Below, one piece after another: positions 46,553 to 57,014 of a stretch of 64,000 nucleotides of DNA. Numbering within the stretch: the first letter of the stretch is position 1; each line of letters begins with the position of its first letter. Both the position numbers and the translations under genes were made by a program. The stretch comes from Carettochelys insculpta (lineage: Eukaryota > Chordata > Testudines > Carettochelyidae): positions 318,059,501 through 318,123,500 of the forward strand of contig NC_134137.1 in NCBI RefSeq assembly GCF_033958435.1, given 5' to 3'. The notes beneath the pieces were generated by a model. The model did not search any database and was not told the DNA's origin. It saw only the letters and a list, made by a program, of their open reading frames with translations.

Positions 46553-47263
46553 GGCTACGTCTACACGTGAAGCCTACATCGAAGTAGCTTATTTCGATGT
46601 AGCGACATCAAAATAGGCTATTTCGATGAATAACGTCTACACGTCCTCCAGGGCTGGCAACGTCGATGTTCAACATCGACGTTGTGCAGCACCACATTGA
46701 AATAGGCGCTGCGAGGGAACGTCTACGCGCCAAAGTAGCACACATCGAAATAAGGGTGCCAGGCACAGCTGCAGACAGGGTCACAGGGCGGACTCAACAG
46801 CAAGCCGCTCCCTTAAAGGGCCCCTCCCAGACACAGTTGCACTAAACAACACAAGATCCACAGAGCCGACAACTGGTTGCAGACCCTGTGCATGCAGCAT
46901 GGATCCCCAGCTGCAGCAACAGCAGCCAGAAGCCCTGGTCTAAGGGCTGCTGCACACGGTGACCATAGATCCCCGCAGGGTCTGGAAAGAAAGAGTCTCT
47001 CAACCCCTCAGCTGATGGCCACCATGGAGGACCCCGCAATTTCAATGTTGAGGGATGTGGATCGTCTACACGTGCCCTACTTCGACGCTCAACTTTGAAG
47101 TAGGGCGCTATTCCTATCCCCTCATGGGGTTAGCGGCTTCGACGTCGCACCGCCTATAGTCGATGTGAACGTCGAAATAGCGCCCAACACGTGCAGCCGT
47201 GACGGGCGCTATTTCGAAGTTAGTGCCACTACTTCGAAGTAGCGTGCACGTGTAGACACGGCT
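46553..47263 (-). mobile_element. 710-bp Harbinger MITE (family A) inside a LINE copy
   Basis: Ends GGCTACGTCTACACGTGAAG and GCACGTGTAGACACGGCT. Target duplication TCA at 46550-46552 and 47264-47266. Removing it restores a GACTCAGAGACTCAGGG reading that aligns with the intact first LINE copy near 43765-43780. Confidence 0.92.
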
Positions 47264-48576
47264 TCAGAGACTCAGGGTGACCCTTCTAATGCTTTGGATC
47301 TTGCCAGAGTCAAGGATCTCCATTTTACTGAGCCAATAGGCAAGTCACAAGAGGAGAAGCAAGCCCCCTTCAGAAAGTTTGAACACGTCTGTCCTTTCAC
47401 CAAGGCAGTTTTCCAGGGGAAGGGTGGAGGGTGGAGGAAGCTCAGGCCCACCCACTACTCTGGGTGGGAGGTAGCTGATGGAGTTCTTCCCCTGCTCCAA
47501 ACAAACACGTTTTCCTGGGCCACTTCTCCCACCATTTCCCTTTCACACATTCCCCCTGTAACTGGCTGAGCCACTTTTCTCTTCCAAACTTCAGTCCTCC
47601 TGCCTCTATTCCTGGCCCACTCCTCAGCTCCACCCCACTTCTGCCTAGGAGAAAACACTATATAACAAGCCAAAATTCCTTAACTGGCAACAAGTATCTG
47701 ATTAGTCTTTTCACTGCAGACTGACTCTTAAGGAGCCTCAGCTGCCTGCCTTGGCTTCTGGGCCACATTCTGTGAGTCTAGATGGGAACAAAAAGGCACT
47801 GACCCAGCTCCCCATGTATTTGCCTTGCACTTGGGTCTTGTGGCATGGGTGGCGGGCTCCTGGGGTGGCTAACAGAATGTTTGCCTCCCTGGTGCCAGTC
47901 CCCCCTCTTTTCCTGCTCATTTGCAGGCTGCTTCCATCTACCATCCTCCTCCAGCTAGTTCTTGGAGCTGCTTGGTGGGTAGTAGTGGAGTTTCTGTTGA
48001 CCTGCCCTTGGGCAGAGGAGGAGGAGGGTAGATCCCCCCACCTTCTATCTTCTTGGGGGTCTCCTGGCCCGTTCATCCTTTTCGCAGGTCTGGACTTCCA
48101 TCGTCACAGTTGCTGCATCCCTTTGGTGCAGAGGAGGTAGGGGATGGATTCAGGGCAGCAGCAGGGTTTCCCTCTACAGATTGCTATGGAGTTGCGGGTG
48201 GGCAGTTTGTGGGAAGCCTTTCTGACCTGGGCTCCCAGGAGGTGCCTGGTGCAGTTCAGGAGGGTGCTGAGGTGGAGTGTGGTCCACCCTCAACACCCAC
48301 TCTGCTGCCACTTCCATTGCTGCTTCCTCCTCTAGCATGAACTGTTGCTGGGCTTTTTCTATCTCTGCACCATCACTTGCCCCCTCTCCTCTGCTGCAGC
48401 AGCTGCTGCAGGCCTGCTACTAAGGTGTCCATGGGCACACCAGTCCACTTGTAGCATCTGGCTGCACCTCCTTTCTTTCTTTTTCCTTGCAGCAGACTAG
48501 CCCCTGACTTCCTTCCCTCCCTATTGCCTTCCCCTTCCTATGTGCCCTCGCCTTCCATCTCTGATGTGTTTACACA

Positions 48577-49850
48577 TGCAGATCCATGTCTTCCACTTCT
48601 GGGCCCTGCAGGGGCTTCTCAGTAGTGCAGATAGCCCATCATGGAGCACTTTGGGGCACACTTTCCTCTGCTGCTTGTCAGGGCTCTGATATATGTGGCA
48701 GCTCCTTTATCTTCCCCTGAGAGGTCATCCATCTGCTGGCCTTCTGCCAGGACCTCCTCTGGACCTAGAAGCTGCTTTCAGTGACCAGGTCCTTGTGGGC
48801 CACTGTGGGGGTAGATCTCCTCACAGGGCCCCTGCTACACAATCCATACCTTCATATACAGGTGGCAAAGTCCCCCTTGGTGCACCAGAGGCTGGTTCTG
48901 GAAGAAGTGACCAAGATCAGAGACCTCCTATGATCAGTGAGACTGGTTGGAGTGCCCAGAGCTCACCCAGTTTATGTGGCTCTCCTCCCTCTGCACTCCC
49001 TGGCATGTACTTCAGGAGGTGAGGGTTGTTTTTGCCTGCTCCTTGAATCTACCCCAGCCAGGTCCTGTGAGAGGGTACACCCTGCCCTCCCCCCACCCTT
49101 TGGATCTTTCTGTTGGCCACCAGCCCCATACGCTTTCCTCACCACCTCCCCATTATCACCTGAGGTGGCTGCATGCACTGCAGCCAGTCCCCTTCTGAAC
49201 CACATCAAGATGTCACTCTACACCCTTGTGTCCTGCCCAGACACTAAGTGGAAGGACCTCTTGCCAGCACCAGAGGGTGGGAAGCACCAGTGGATCAGCC
49301 TGTATTCCACCTTGGTTCCATGGCCCACCATGGACATCAGCTGGAGGATACTCTACAGCATGGTGAACTTGGGTGTGTACTTGGAGTAGTTCAGTTCTGT
49401 CCTTAACATTTGTTCATTTTGTGGTGTGAGGGAGACCCTGCCTCATATTTACCTTGAGTGCACCAGGTTACAGCCGCTCTTCCAGATCCTCCTGTTGAGG
49501 GTCTGGCTGTGTTTCTCCCCACACTTCCTGATCCTTTCATACCCCATCCGTGGCTCCACAAAGTGACAGGACCTCCTCATCGGCCTCTTCCTAGCTATGG
49601 CCAAGATTGACATTTATAGGACCAGGGAGAGGAGGCTGGCTGACAGGGAGCACTGTTACTATGGAGCCTACTTTAACTCCTTCTCCATTCATGCATCCCG
49701 GCAGAGCTCCTCTGGGCTATGTCCACTGGCTCCCTCCATGCCGTCAGGGAGCAATGGGCGCTGTCCAGGGCTCTCTGCTCAGTGTCCCTTTCCAGCTCCC
49801 TCTTTTTGGCCCTCTGACTTCCACTCCCATCCCTGTTTTTCTTTTTAGTT
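48577..49850 (+). pseudogene. Tx1-like LINE ORF2 C-terminal remnant
   Basis: Broken frames match the 434-codon C-terminus at 36080-34776. Examples are LLHNPYLHIQVAKSP (about 48834), MSLYTLVSCPDTKWKDLLPAPEGG and WISLYSTLVPWPTMDISWRILYSMVNLGVYLE (to 49389). The zinc motif CSFCGVRETLPHIYLEC-like reading follows at about 49408-49465. AMAKIDIYRTRERRL (about 49594) matches AMAKVDIYNTRKRRL of the first copy. Several stops and frameshifts are present. Divergence from the first copy is substantial, so this is an old, independent or anciently duplicated copy. Confidence 0.8.
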
Positions 49851-49994
49851 TTTCCTCAAGTTTATTTTGGGCCATTTTGAATAAAGAGCACAAGTCTCTG
49901 TTGTCCAACCAGTTCTGAAGCAGTAGCTAATATAGCTGACTAGCCACTTTATTCTGAGAATATATTTATTGGTCAAGCCAACTAGCCTCACTTA

Positions 49995-50310
49995 GGCTAC
50001 GTCTACACTGCAAGAGAAATTTGAATTTAAGACAGTTAGCTCGACATTACCAAGTGACTGTCTTCACTTTAAATACCATTAGCTCAATTTAGGGGGCACT
50101 AATATCGAGATTACAATATCCTCGTTACCTGACAGATACAGCATCAAGCCCTAATTCAAAAGTTCGATTAAAAGTCAGTGTGGAAGCACCGTGTCTTAAA
50201 ATCAAAAGTATTAGCCTCCAGAAGTGTCCTGTGTGTAACCCACAATGCCCCTCAGTGTTCCACTCTGGCCTCTGCTCTCCAGGTGCATCGGAATTAGGTA
50301 ACAAGTAGGC
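49995..50310. mobile_element. Left end of a further Harbinger-type element
   Basis: GGCTACGTCTACACTGCAAG is a typical end, followed by TTCAAAAGTTCGATTAAAAG and CACAATGCCCCTCAG. I cannot find a convincing right terminus; the element may run through the tandem repeats to about 51300. Confidence 0.5.
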
Positions 50311-50784
50311 TGTGAATTCAAATAGTGACAAGGAAGACTGTGGCTGTGGGATCATGTGTGTATGAAAGCCTGATAAATGTCTTTCTTTGCTATTAGCACT
50401 GTTAGTGCATCTACCCATTGCAAATAGCCCCATCACAGAATTTGTAGTTCTGTCTCTGCATGTGTGGTTTTTTTGGTTTTTTTCTGTGCTGCCTGGAACC
50501 AGCCGCTCCCATGCCTCATCGCACGGCAACAAGGCTGTTGTGGGGTCATGCTTGCATAAGAAGCTGAGAAACTTCTTCTAAGTGGTTTACATTTGTATGC
50601 AAACAACACTCCCTCCTCCACAGACTCCACACAGTCTGGGTTTTTCCAGTGCTTAGCCTCATCACAAGGGTAGCCCCTGACTCAATGAAAGGATGTGTCT
50701 TCCATTCAGTGCTGACCATGCTGCCAGGCAGCAGCATGTGCTAATAGGAACTTGTTTAGAGCTCCAAGGGCAGGAAAGAATTTC

Positions 50785-51210
50785 AGGGGCTTGCAACCAC
50801 AGGTTGAAAGTCTCCCCCAGTGGCTAAGATACTCGGGGAGACAACTTCAATGGGCCTCCCACTCAACCCCCCCCCACACAATGCCCCTTGCATGGGACCA
50901 GTGGGGCTTGCAGCCAGCAGAGGGAAGTCTCCCCTGGTGGCTCAGATAATTGGGGGCTTGCTGCCACCGGGGGGGCTACTTCAACCAACCATCCACTGAA
51001 CGCCCCCCCCAGCATGGGACCGGGGGTGTCCTTGCTGCCACCAGGGAGAATCTCCCCCAGTGGCTAAGACAATTGGGGGCTTGCTATCACCAGAGAGAAG
51101 TCTCTCCCTGCAGCTAAGATATTCAGGGGTTTGCTGTCGCTGGGGGGAAGCCTGTCCCGGCAGCTAAGATAGCTGGGGAGACTACTTCAAGTACTTAAAC
51201 ACTTCAACCA
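50785..51210. repeat. Imperfect minisatellite, units of about 50-130 bp
   Basis: A core of GGGCTTGCTGCCACC, GAAGTCTCCCCCAGTGGCTAAGAT and ATTGGGG recurs about five to six times with variable spacers and C-runs. No stable open frame runs through it. Confidence 0.75.
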
Positions 51211-51666
51211 ACCAGCTCTGCAGCCACAGACCACAGCAACCCCACTGCCAAAAATATTTTCAGGGGCATTGCTGTCCATTGCAGACACCTGCTGGTTTGA
51301 TATTTCTGTTATAAAATCTTTTTCCTAACATTTCCAGTCTGTCTTCATGCTTTGACCCTCCAAAAAAGCACAGGGGGAGGGCACGTTATAAGCTCAATGG
51401 CATGCAAGTTATAAGGGTGGCACCACCACCTCCTCCTTCAGCACTTCTCACAAGAATGGCTTAGAGGCCTAAGCCACTTTAATGTAGGAGCTCCACCAGC
51501 AGCAAACACTTCCCTAACAACCCAAGCTTAAACATCTAACTTTGTGAGAAATGCAGGCCTGCTGATACACTCCTCTCATTGGTATCTATAATTGGCTAGT
51601 TTAAGTAGTTCCTTACCCAGCATGCTAATTTTTGTGGATCTCATTCTTAGCTGCCTATTTCCCCAG
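51211..51666. other. Unannotated sequence
   Basis: Nothing recognised between the minisatellite and the next MITE. Confidence 0.4.
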
Positions 51667-51669
51667 TGG

Positions 51670-52092
51670 GGCTAGGTCTACGCTACAGTGATCTTTTGAA
51701 AGAAGCCCATCCAGAAGATCTCTTCAAAAAGAACTTCTTTGGAAAGAACGCATCCACACACAAAAAAGCAGATCAAAAAAGTGATCTGATCTTTCCACAG
51801 AGAGCATCCACACAGCACCCGCTCTTTTAAAAGAATGAACCAGGGATCAAAAAATCAGACACCATGAGGACTGTTCTTTTGAAAAAAAGGGACCGTGAAG
51901 CATCTTCATACATTTTCTTGTGAAAGAAGCTGCTCTTCCTGAAATGGGAGTGGAAGAGCACTTTTAAAAAGAGCACCATGTCCTTTCAATTTCGAAAGAA
52001 TGTGTTTTGGGTGTAGATGCTGTGTTGGATATATTAAAAAAATCCTTCTTTCAAAAAATATTTCAAAAGAACTTGATAGTGTAGATGTGGCC
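51670..52092. mobile_element. MITE (family F)
   Basis: Ends GGCTAGGTCTACGCTACAG and TTGATAGTGTAGATGTGGCC. Perfect target duplication TGG at 51667-51669 and 52093-52095. Uninterrupted reference for the copy at 44266-44912. Confidence 0.85.
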
Positions 52093-52569
52093 TGGCAGAT
52101 TAATGCATCAGCCTATGGGGTCCTGGTCTATATGGTGGCCCTCAAAGAATCTCCACAGCCTAGGTACAAGCATATGTGTGGGAGGAGGGGGGAAGCATGG
52201 TACTAGAACTGTGACCCTACTCTCTGCGTCTCCTTTTTCCCCTGAAGCTTTGACCCACCACCCCAACTTCTCTTCTTTCCTCTGGAACACCACCTAGGGA
52301 GCCATGGACCCTCCACCTGTCCTGGGTGTGGAGTCAGGAGACCTGAGAGCTGCTCCCCGTCCATGTTCTGACTCTTCTGATTATTAATCTGTGAAAAAAT
52401 GGGATAGATGTTTTAATCCAAAAATTACAATTTATAACAATACGTTTATTGCTAAATACAGTTAAATAAAATGCTTTGAATAAGACAGACATCTGTACTT
52501 ATAAGTTTTATAAAGCATAATTATATACAGACCTTAAGCTCTGGCTGTCCATACTTCTGTACTAATTTA

Positions 52570-52655
52570 AGTAAATTATATGATATAATTGATATGTTAT
52601 AATTGATATGATAATTGATATGATATAATTTAAATATATTGATATGTACTTATGT
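52570..52655. repeat. AT-rich imperfect TGATATAAT repeats
   Basis: TTGATATGATATAATT-type units recur five to six times. The surrounding 52100-52945 otherwise shows no gene. Confidence 0.7.
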
Positions 52656-53375
52656 TTCTGGAATGCTCTAGAAGAAGTAAGGCTTATGGCACGAGTCATT
52701 CACAATGTAGTTGGAATGTTAAAAAGTATTTGTCCCAGTCGCATACAGTTTAATAATCAGAGTGTCTGTCTCTGTCATCTATTTCGCTTTTAGTAAGAAT
52801 TTTTCAGCTAATGTTCCCTCCCCCACTCTTTCCTTTCTCAAAGATAACTGAATGGTTCTGTCCTAAAACTTTCTACTAACCATACACTCCTGGATTAAGT
52901 TTCATTTTGAAGGGTAAGTAATGAGAAAATTATAAGCATCTAAAGCCACGTCTACACGTGCCGACTACTTTGAAGTAGCCGCGCCAACTTCAAAATAGCA
53001 CCCGCCACGTCTACACATGGCGAGCGCTATTTCGAAGTTGAAATCGAAGGCGGCGAGACTTTGAAGTCGCTATCCCCATCAGGAGATGGGAATAGCGCCC
53101 TACTTCGACGTTGAACGTCGAAGTAGGGCACGTGCAGCCGATCCGCATCCTGCAACATCGAAATAGTGGGGTCCTCCATGGCGGCCATCAGCTGAGGGGT
53201 TGAGAGACGCTCTCTCCAGCCCCTGAGCTCTATGGTCGCCGTGTGCAGCGGTCCCTTAAAGCTCCCAACCCCCTGCGTTCCTGTGCAGGAAGCTGAGAGC
53301 GCATGTAGGAGGCAACACTGACACGCGGCCTGCCTGCACGCCTCCCTGCAGCCCCAAACCACCACCCCCGCTGCG

Positions 53376-54925
53376 ATGGCCACCTGCCAGCCCCCCAAGT
53401 GCCCCAAGGGCACCCCCCACAAGGGGAGCCAGGGCTCCCAGCCTGGCAGCCAGCCTGGTAAAAGGCAGCGGGGACCTTCCTGGATGGAGGCCGAGATCTG
53501 GGACCTGCGGGGGCTCTGGAGTGAGGAGGAGGTGCTCCAGGTAATGGGGAGCAAGAGGCGGAACGTGGATGCGTTCGCTCGGCTGGCTGAGGGCCTGGCT
53601 GCCCGGGGTCACCCTGCCTGCACTCCTGACCATGTCAGGAGTAAGGTCAAGGAGCTGTGGCAGGGTTATGCCCAGGCCTGGGATGCGGCCAGCCAATCTG
53701 GGGGCTGCCCCCCGCCACTTGCCCCTTTTACAGGGAGCTCAGGTCCATCCTGGGCCCCTGGTACACCACCTCCCCGCTGGCCACTCTTGAAACCTCAGCT
53801 GGCGAGCCCCAGCAGGCCCCGGAGGTGGAGTACGCCCCGGAGGCAAGCCCTGCACCCCAGGGCCCCCCCCAGGAGCCCACCCCTGGGATGCTGGAGGAGG
53901 AGGAGGGGGAATCCTCCTCCAGCGACGGGGGGGCTGCACATCGTTCTGCCGTCCCGGAGCTCCAGCAGGGTGTCCACCCAGAGGGTGTCCCCTGACCGTG
54001 GGAGCGGACCGTCAGGTATGTACCCCCCTGGTGCACACCCCCGGGGTTAAGGGGCGGGGAAAACAGACATGACCAGGGCCCTCCACATGCCCAGATGACC
54101 ATGGCCCCAAGGACAGCAGTGGCATATCCCTCAGAAGAGTACATCAGCCCTTGCCCCACCAGCAGGACAGTGCCATGCCCCATCCCTGGGGACGGGGGGG
54201 AGCAGAACCTAGGGTCCCCCCGGGGGGGAGGGGGTGGGACACCCATCAGCAGCAGCAGCATCTCCCAGGGACGGATATGGGGAACCAGCAGCAGAGGGGT
54301 TGGGGGACAAGGGCCACGGCTTGGGGGCCACACTAATGGCTGTCTCCACTCTTCTTCCCCCCTGTGTTCCGCAGCTGCACCATCAGAGGGCCCGGAGAGC
54401 ACTAGCAAGGTCTCAGTGGTCCCGGAGAGTCCACCAGGGCCATCCCAGCAGGCCAGCCCCTCGGCGGAGCACCAACCAGCCCCACGACGGGGCCAACAGT
54501 GGAGCCACCACCACCCGAGGATGGCCACAGACTCCCAGCTGCTCACGACCCTCTGGCGTCAGCTGGAGGTGTCAGAGCGGTGCCTGCGGGTGGACAAGTG
54601 GTGGCTGGAGCTCCAGGAGCGAGCGCTGGCCTGGTGCCAGGAGGCATGGGGGGCCTTTATGCGCACGTTTGAGTGCATAGCGGAATACCTGGCTCCCCCA
54701 TGCCGCGCCTCCCGCCGCCTTGCCCACTTCACCCGCCACTCCTCCCCTGCTCTGACCTCCGTCCCACCGCTGTCCGCCACCCTGGGGCCTTCCACCAAGG
54801 GGGACCTGGAGCCTGCTGACACCCCCCGGCCATACCTGCCAGTTCGCCTGGCCCCCAGCCAGCCTCGGCTAGGGCTCAGGCCGAGGCGAGGGTCGCGCCC
54901 ACCAACCCCAGGCACTGGACAGTAG
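53376..54925 (+). pseudogene. Two-exon Myb/SANT-like protein gene of a Harbinger element
   Basis: Exon 1 53376-54015 begins MATCQPPKCPKGTPHKGSQG. The trihelix domain follows at about residues 30-105 (SWMEAEIWDLRGLWSEEEVL, NVDAFARLAEGLAARG, VRSKVKELWQGYAQAWDAAS). The donor is GTATGT at 54016-54021, phase 1. The acceptor TTCCGCAG ends at 54374, and exon 2 54375-54925 reads into LWRQLEVSERCLRVDKWWLELQERALAW, a probable helical C-terminal domain, ending at TAG. The spliced reading is open for about 396 codons. However, comparison with 16501-16760 shows that about 53710-53930 is read out of the ancestral frame: the conserved ATCPFYRELRSILGP and acidic EEEEGESSSSDGG lie in another frame. An indel in the C-run near 53706 and a compensating one near 53930 explain this. 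It is therefore open but scrambled in the middle. Confidence 0.8.
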
Positions 54926-54952
54926 AGTGGTGTGGGGCCCAGAGAGATCTTT

Positions 54953-55075
54953 GTAGCGCAGCTGGGGGCATCCGGGAGCTCTTTTGCCAGAGGCTAGCTC
55001 ACCATACAGGATGTCTTTTGGAATCCTTCCATCATTCATCCTGTGGACGCTGCCTGAGGAGGGTGTGCATGGTTG
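54953..55075 (-). pseudogene. C-terminal fragment of a LINE ORF, minus strand
   Basis: The minus strand reads VHRMNDGRIPKDILYGELAS then GCPQLRYKDL, the GHVxRMxDxRIPK region that follows the RT in several non-LTR families. It sits back to back with the plus-strand RT segment at 55076. Confidence 0.7.
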
Positions 55076-55935
55076 GGATTCCAGCTTGCTCGAGGACGGT
55101 ATCGACCTGACCAAGGCCTTTGACTTGGTCAGCAGCGATGGTCTGTTCAAACTGCTCCACAAGATAGGCTGTCCTGCACGGTTACTCAAGATGATCCAGT
55201 CGTTCCACGAAGACATGAGAGGAACCATCCAATATGACGGCACATTATCGGACACTTTCAGAATCAGGAGTGGCATCAAACAAGGATGCATGCTTGCTCC
55301 GACATTGTTCGGGATCTTCTTCGCACACCTGAAGCATGCTTTTGGATCTTCAACAGAGGGCATCTTGCTGCACACAAGATCTGATGGGAATCTGTTTAAT
55401 CTTGCAAGGCTGAAAACTAAGTCTAAGGTGCGGGAAGTCCTCATCAGAGACATGCTGTTCGCAGACGATGCTGCTGTAGTGTCTCACACAGAAGACCAGC
55501 TTCAAAAACTGCTGGATCGGTTCTCCAAAACGTGCAAGGACTTTGAGCTTACCATCAGCCTAAAGAAGACAAACGTACTCGGTCAGGATGTTGCTGAATC
55601 CCCATCAATCAGCATTGACAACTATACGTTAGAGGTCGTCCATGAGTTCGTTTACCTCAGGTCCACCATCACTGACACCCTGTCGTTGGACACTGAGCTA
55701 AATAGGAGGATCGGAAAAGCGGCCACAACTCTGTCCTGACTCAGCAAGAGAGTGTGGAATAACAACAAGCTGTACACTCACACCAAAATGCAAGTCTACA
55801 GAGCCTGCATCCTCAACACCCTCCTTTATGGCAGCGAGACTTGGACCCTGTACGCCCACCAGGAAAAGAGGCTGAAAGTCTTCCACTTGCGCTGCCTCAG
55901 GCGCATCCTTGGAATATCATGGAAGGACAGAGTGA
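55076..55935 (+). pseudogene. LINE reverse transcriptase fragment, plus strand
   Basis: Open from about 55090 to 55739. Motifs in order: DLTKAFDLVSSDGL, SFHEDMRGTIQYDG, RIRSGIKQGCMLAPTLFGIFF, the catalytic MLFADDAAVVSHT, LTISLKKTNVL and FVYLRSTITDT. After a TGA at 55737 it continues LSKRVWNNNKLYTHTKMQVY, ILNTLLYGSETWTLY and LRCLRRILGISWKDRVTN (55935). The RT core and FADD box are intact. The start of the RT and the endonuclease are missing. The clade is not resolved; it differs from the CR1, Tx1-like and RTE-like copies elsewhere in the window. Confidence 0.8.
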
Positions 55936-56029
55936 CCAACACCTGTGTGGACATTCCCTTTCAAAAGGACAGCTTTCAACATTCTCTTTCAAAAGCCATC
56001 CTTTTGAAAGGGGGCTGTAGTGTAGATGC

Positions 56030-57011
56030 ACCCCAAATAAATAAAGATGACACCCAATCATTACACATTTATCTTAAGTGCTATCCCTTGACCTCAGTAG
56101 CTTTTTATGGAATGCTTTCATTAAATTTTACAATAAATCTTATGACACTTCACAAGTTGGTTATGGGTCACCACTGGAATTGAATTGTTAGTGAACAGGT
56201 TCTTCAAATTTTTCTTGATGTTCTGTATCTTACAACAGAAAATTATTATTGTAATGTGGTTGAGTATTAGAATGGAAATATCACATATAATTAGAAAATT
56301 GTTGAGGTATTATTTAGGAAAATAATCACAGTAAAGAAAAAATTTAATTTAGAAATTCATATTGCATTGTACAAGGCATTCTTAAAAATTAAAACTGTCT
56401 AACCAGACTATATTTCCCCATGAAAAATAGTTGACTTTTAAATAAAGTCATAAAAATTGCATTCTTTTCATTTCTGGAAGTAATCAGCTATGACATTCAA
56501 TGATATAAATCTTTGCTTTTTCATTTGCTGCTTCTTTTAGGAAAATAAAAATGAAATGTTAATAAAAATTATGATTGGAGCAGTTGAAGTAACCTCCACC
56601 CACTTCTGTAAGCTATTGTTATATTTAAAAATGAATTCACATTCAGAGAATTTTTCAGCTGTTTGCATGGCACCTGGGCCAATACTGCAGCTAATATTCT
56701 TCTACTGTATCAGAATAAGGTGGAAAGAATGTGATTCTATAGCTCTTACTCCTGAGTAGGAGCTGGACTGCATAGTGGAATCCTGGTCCTGCACGACCAT
56801 TCTATTTTCAGAGGCAAATGCCTGTTGAACTAGGATTTGGCTGCCAACATGTGACTTCAGACAGGTACATTTGCTGACTTTACTTGATCTGGGTTTTTTC
56901 TGTGGAATGTTCTTCCTACTTTTTAATCTATCAATATTTAAGACCTTTGAAACATGAAGAATAATAAATTGTGTAATTTCTTCCAATGGAACATTAGTTA
57001 GTATAGTTTAT
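56030..57011. other. AT-rich intergenic DNA
   Basis: No gene or repeat terminus recognised. Confidence 0.5.
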
Positions 57012-57014
57012 ATT

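Larger units (their letters stand above)
46489..49918 (+). mobile_element. Second, internally deleted copy of the Tx1-like LINE
   Basis: Starts TGTGACAAGCCTCTTAGACC, which aligns with the minus-strand 5' end of the copy at 43833. Further collinear matches are GGGGAAGGGTGG (about 47419), GGGCCACTTCTCCCACCA (about 47516) and TTCTTGGGGGTCTCC (about 48050). These correspond to 43620, 43494 and 42980 in the first copy. About 48577 it jumps directly to the ORF2 C-terminal region; ORF1, endonuclease and RT are missing. The end near TTTTGAATAAAGAGC (49876) resembles the 3' sequence at 34640-34680. A MITE interrupts it at 46553-47263. Confidence 0.75.
52950..56029. mobile_element. Myb-gene half of a Harbinger element, rearranged by a LINE fragment
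   Basis: The left end GCCACGTCTACACGTGCC and the next 300 bp align with the left halves of the 710-bp MITEs (CGCTATTTCGAAGTT, CCCTACTTCGACGTT, GTCCTCCATGGCGGCCATCA). The MITEs diverge after GGTC(A/G)CCGTG, where this copy continues into its Myb-like gene. The transposase half is absent; a LINE fragment follows at 54953. A possible right end TGTAGTGTAGATGCACC lies at 56013-56029, but no matching target duplication is seen, so the right boundary is uncertain. Confidence 0.68.
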
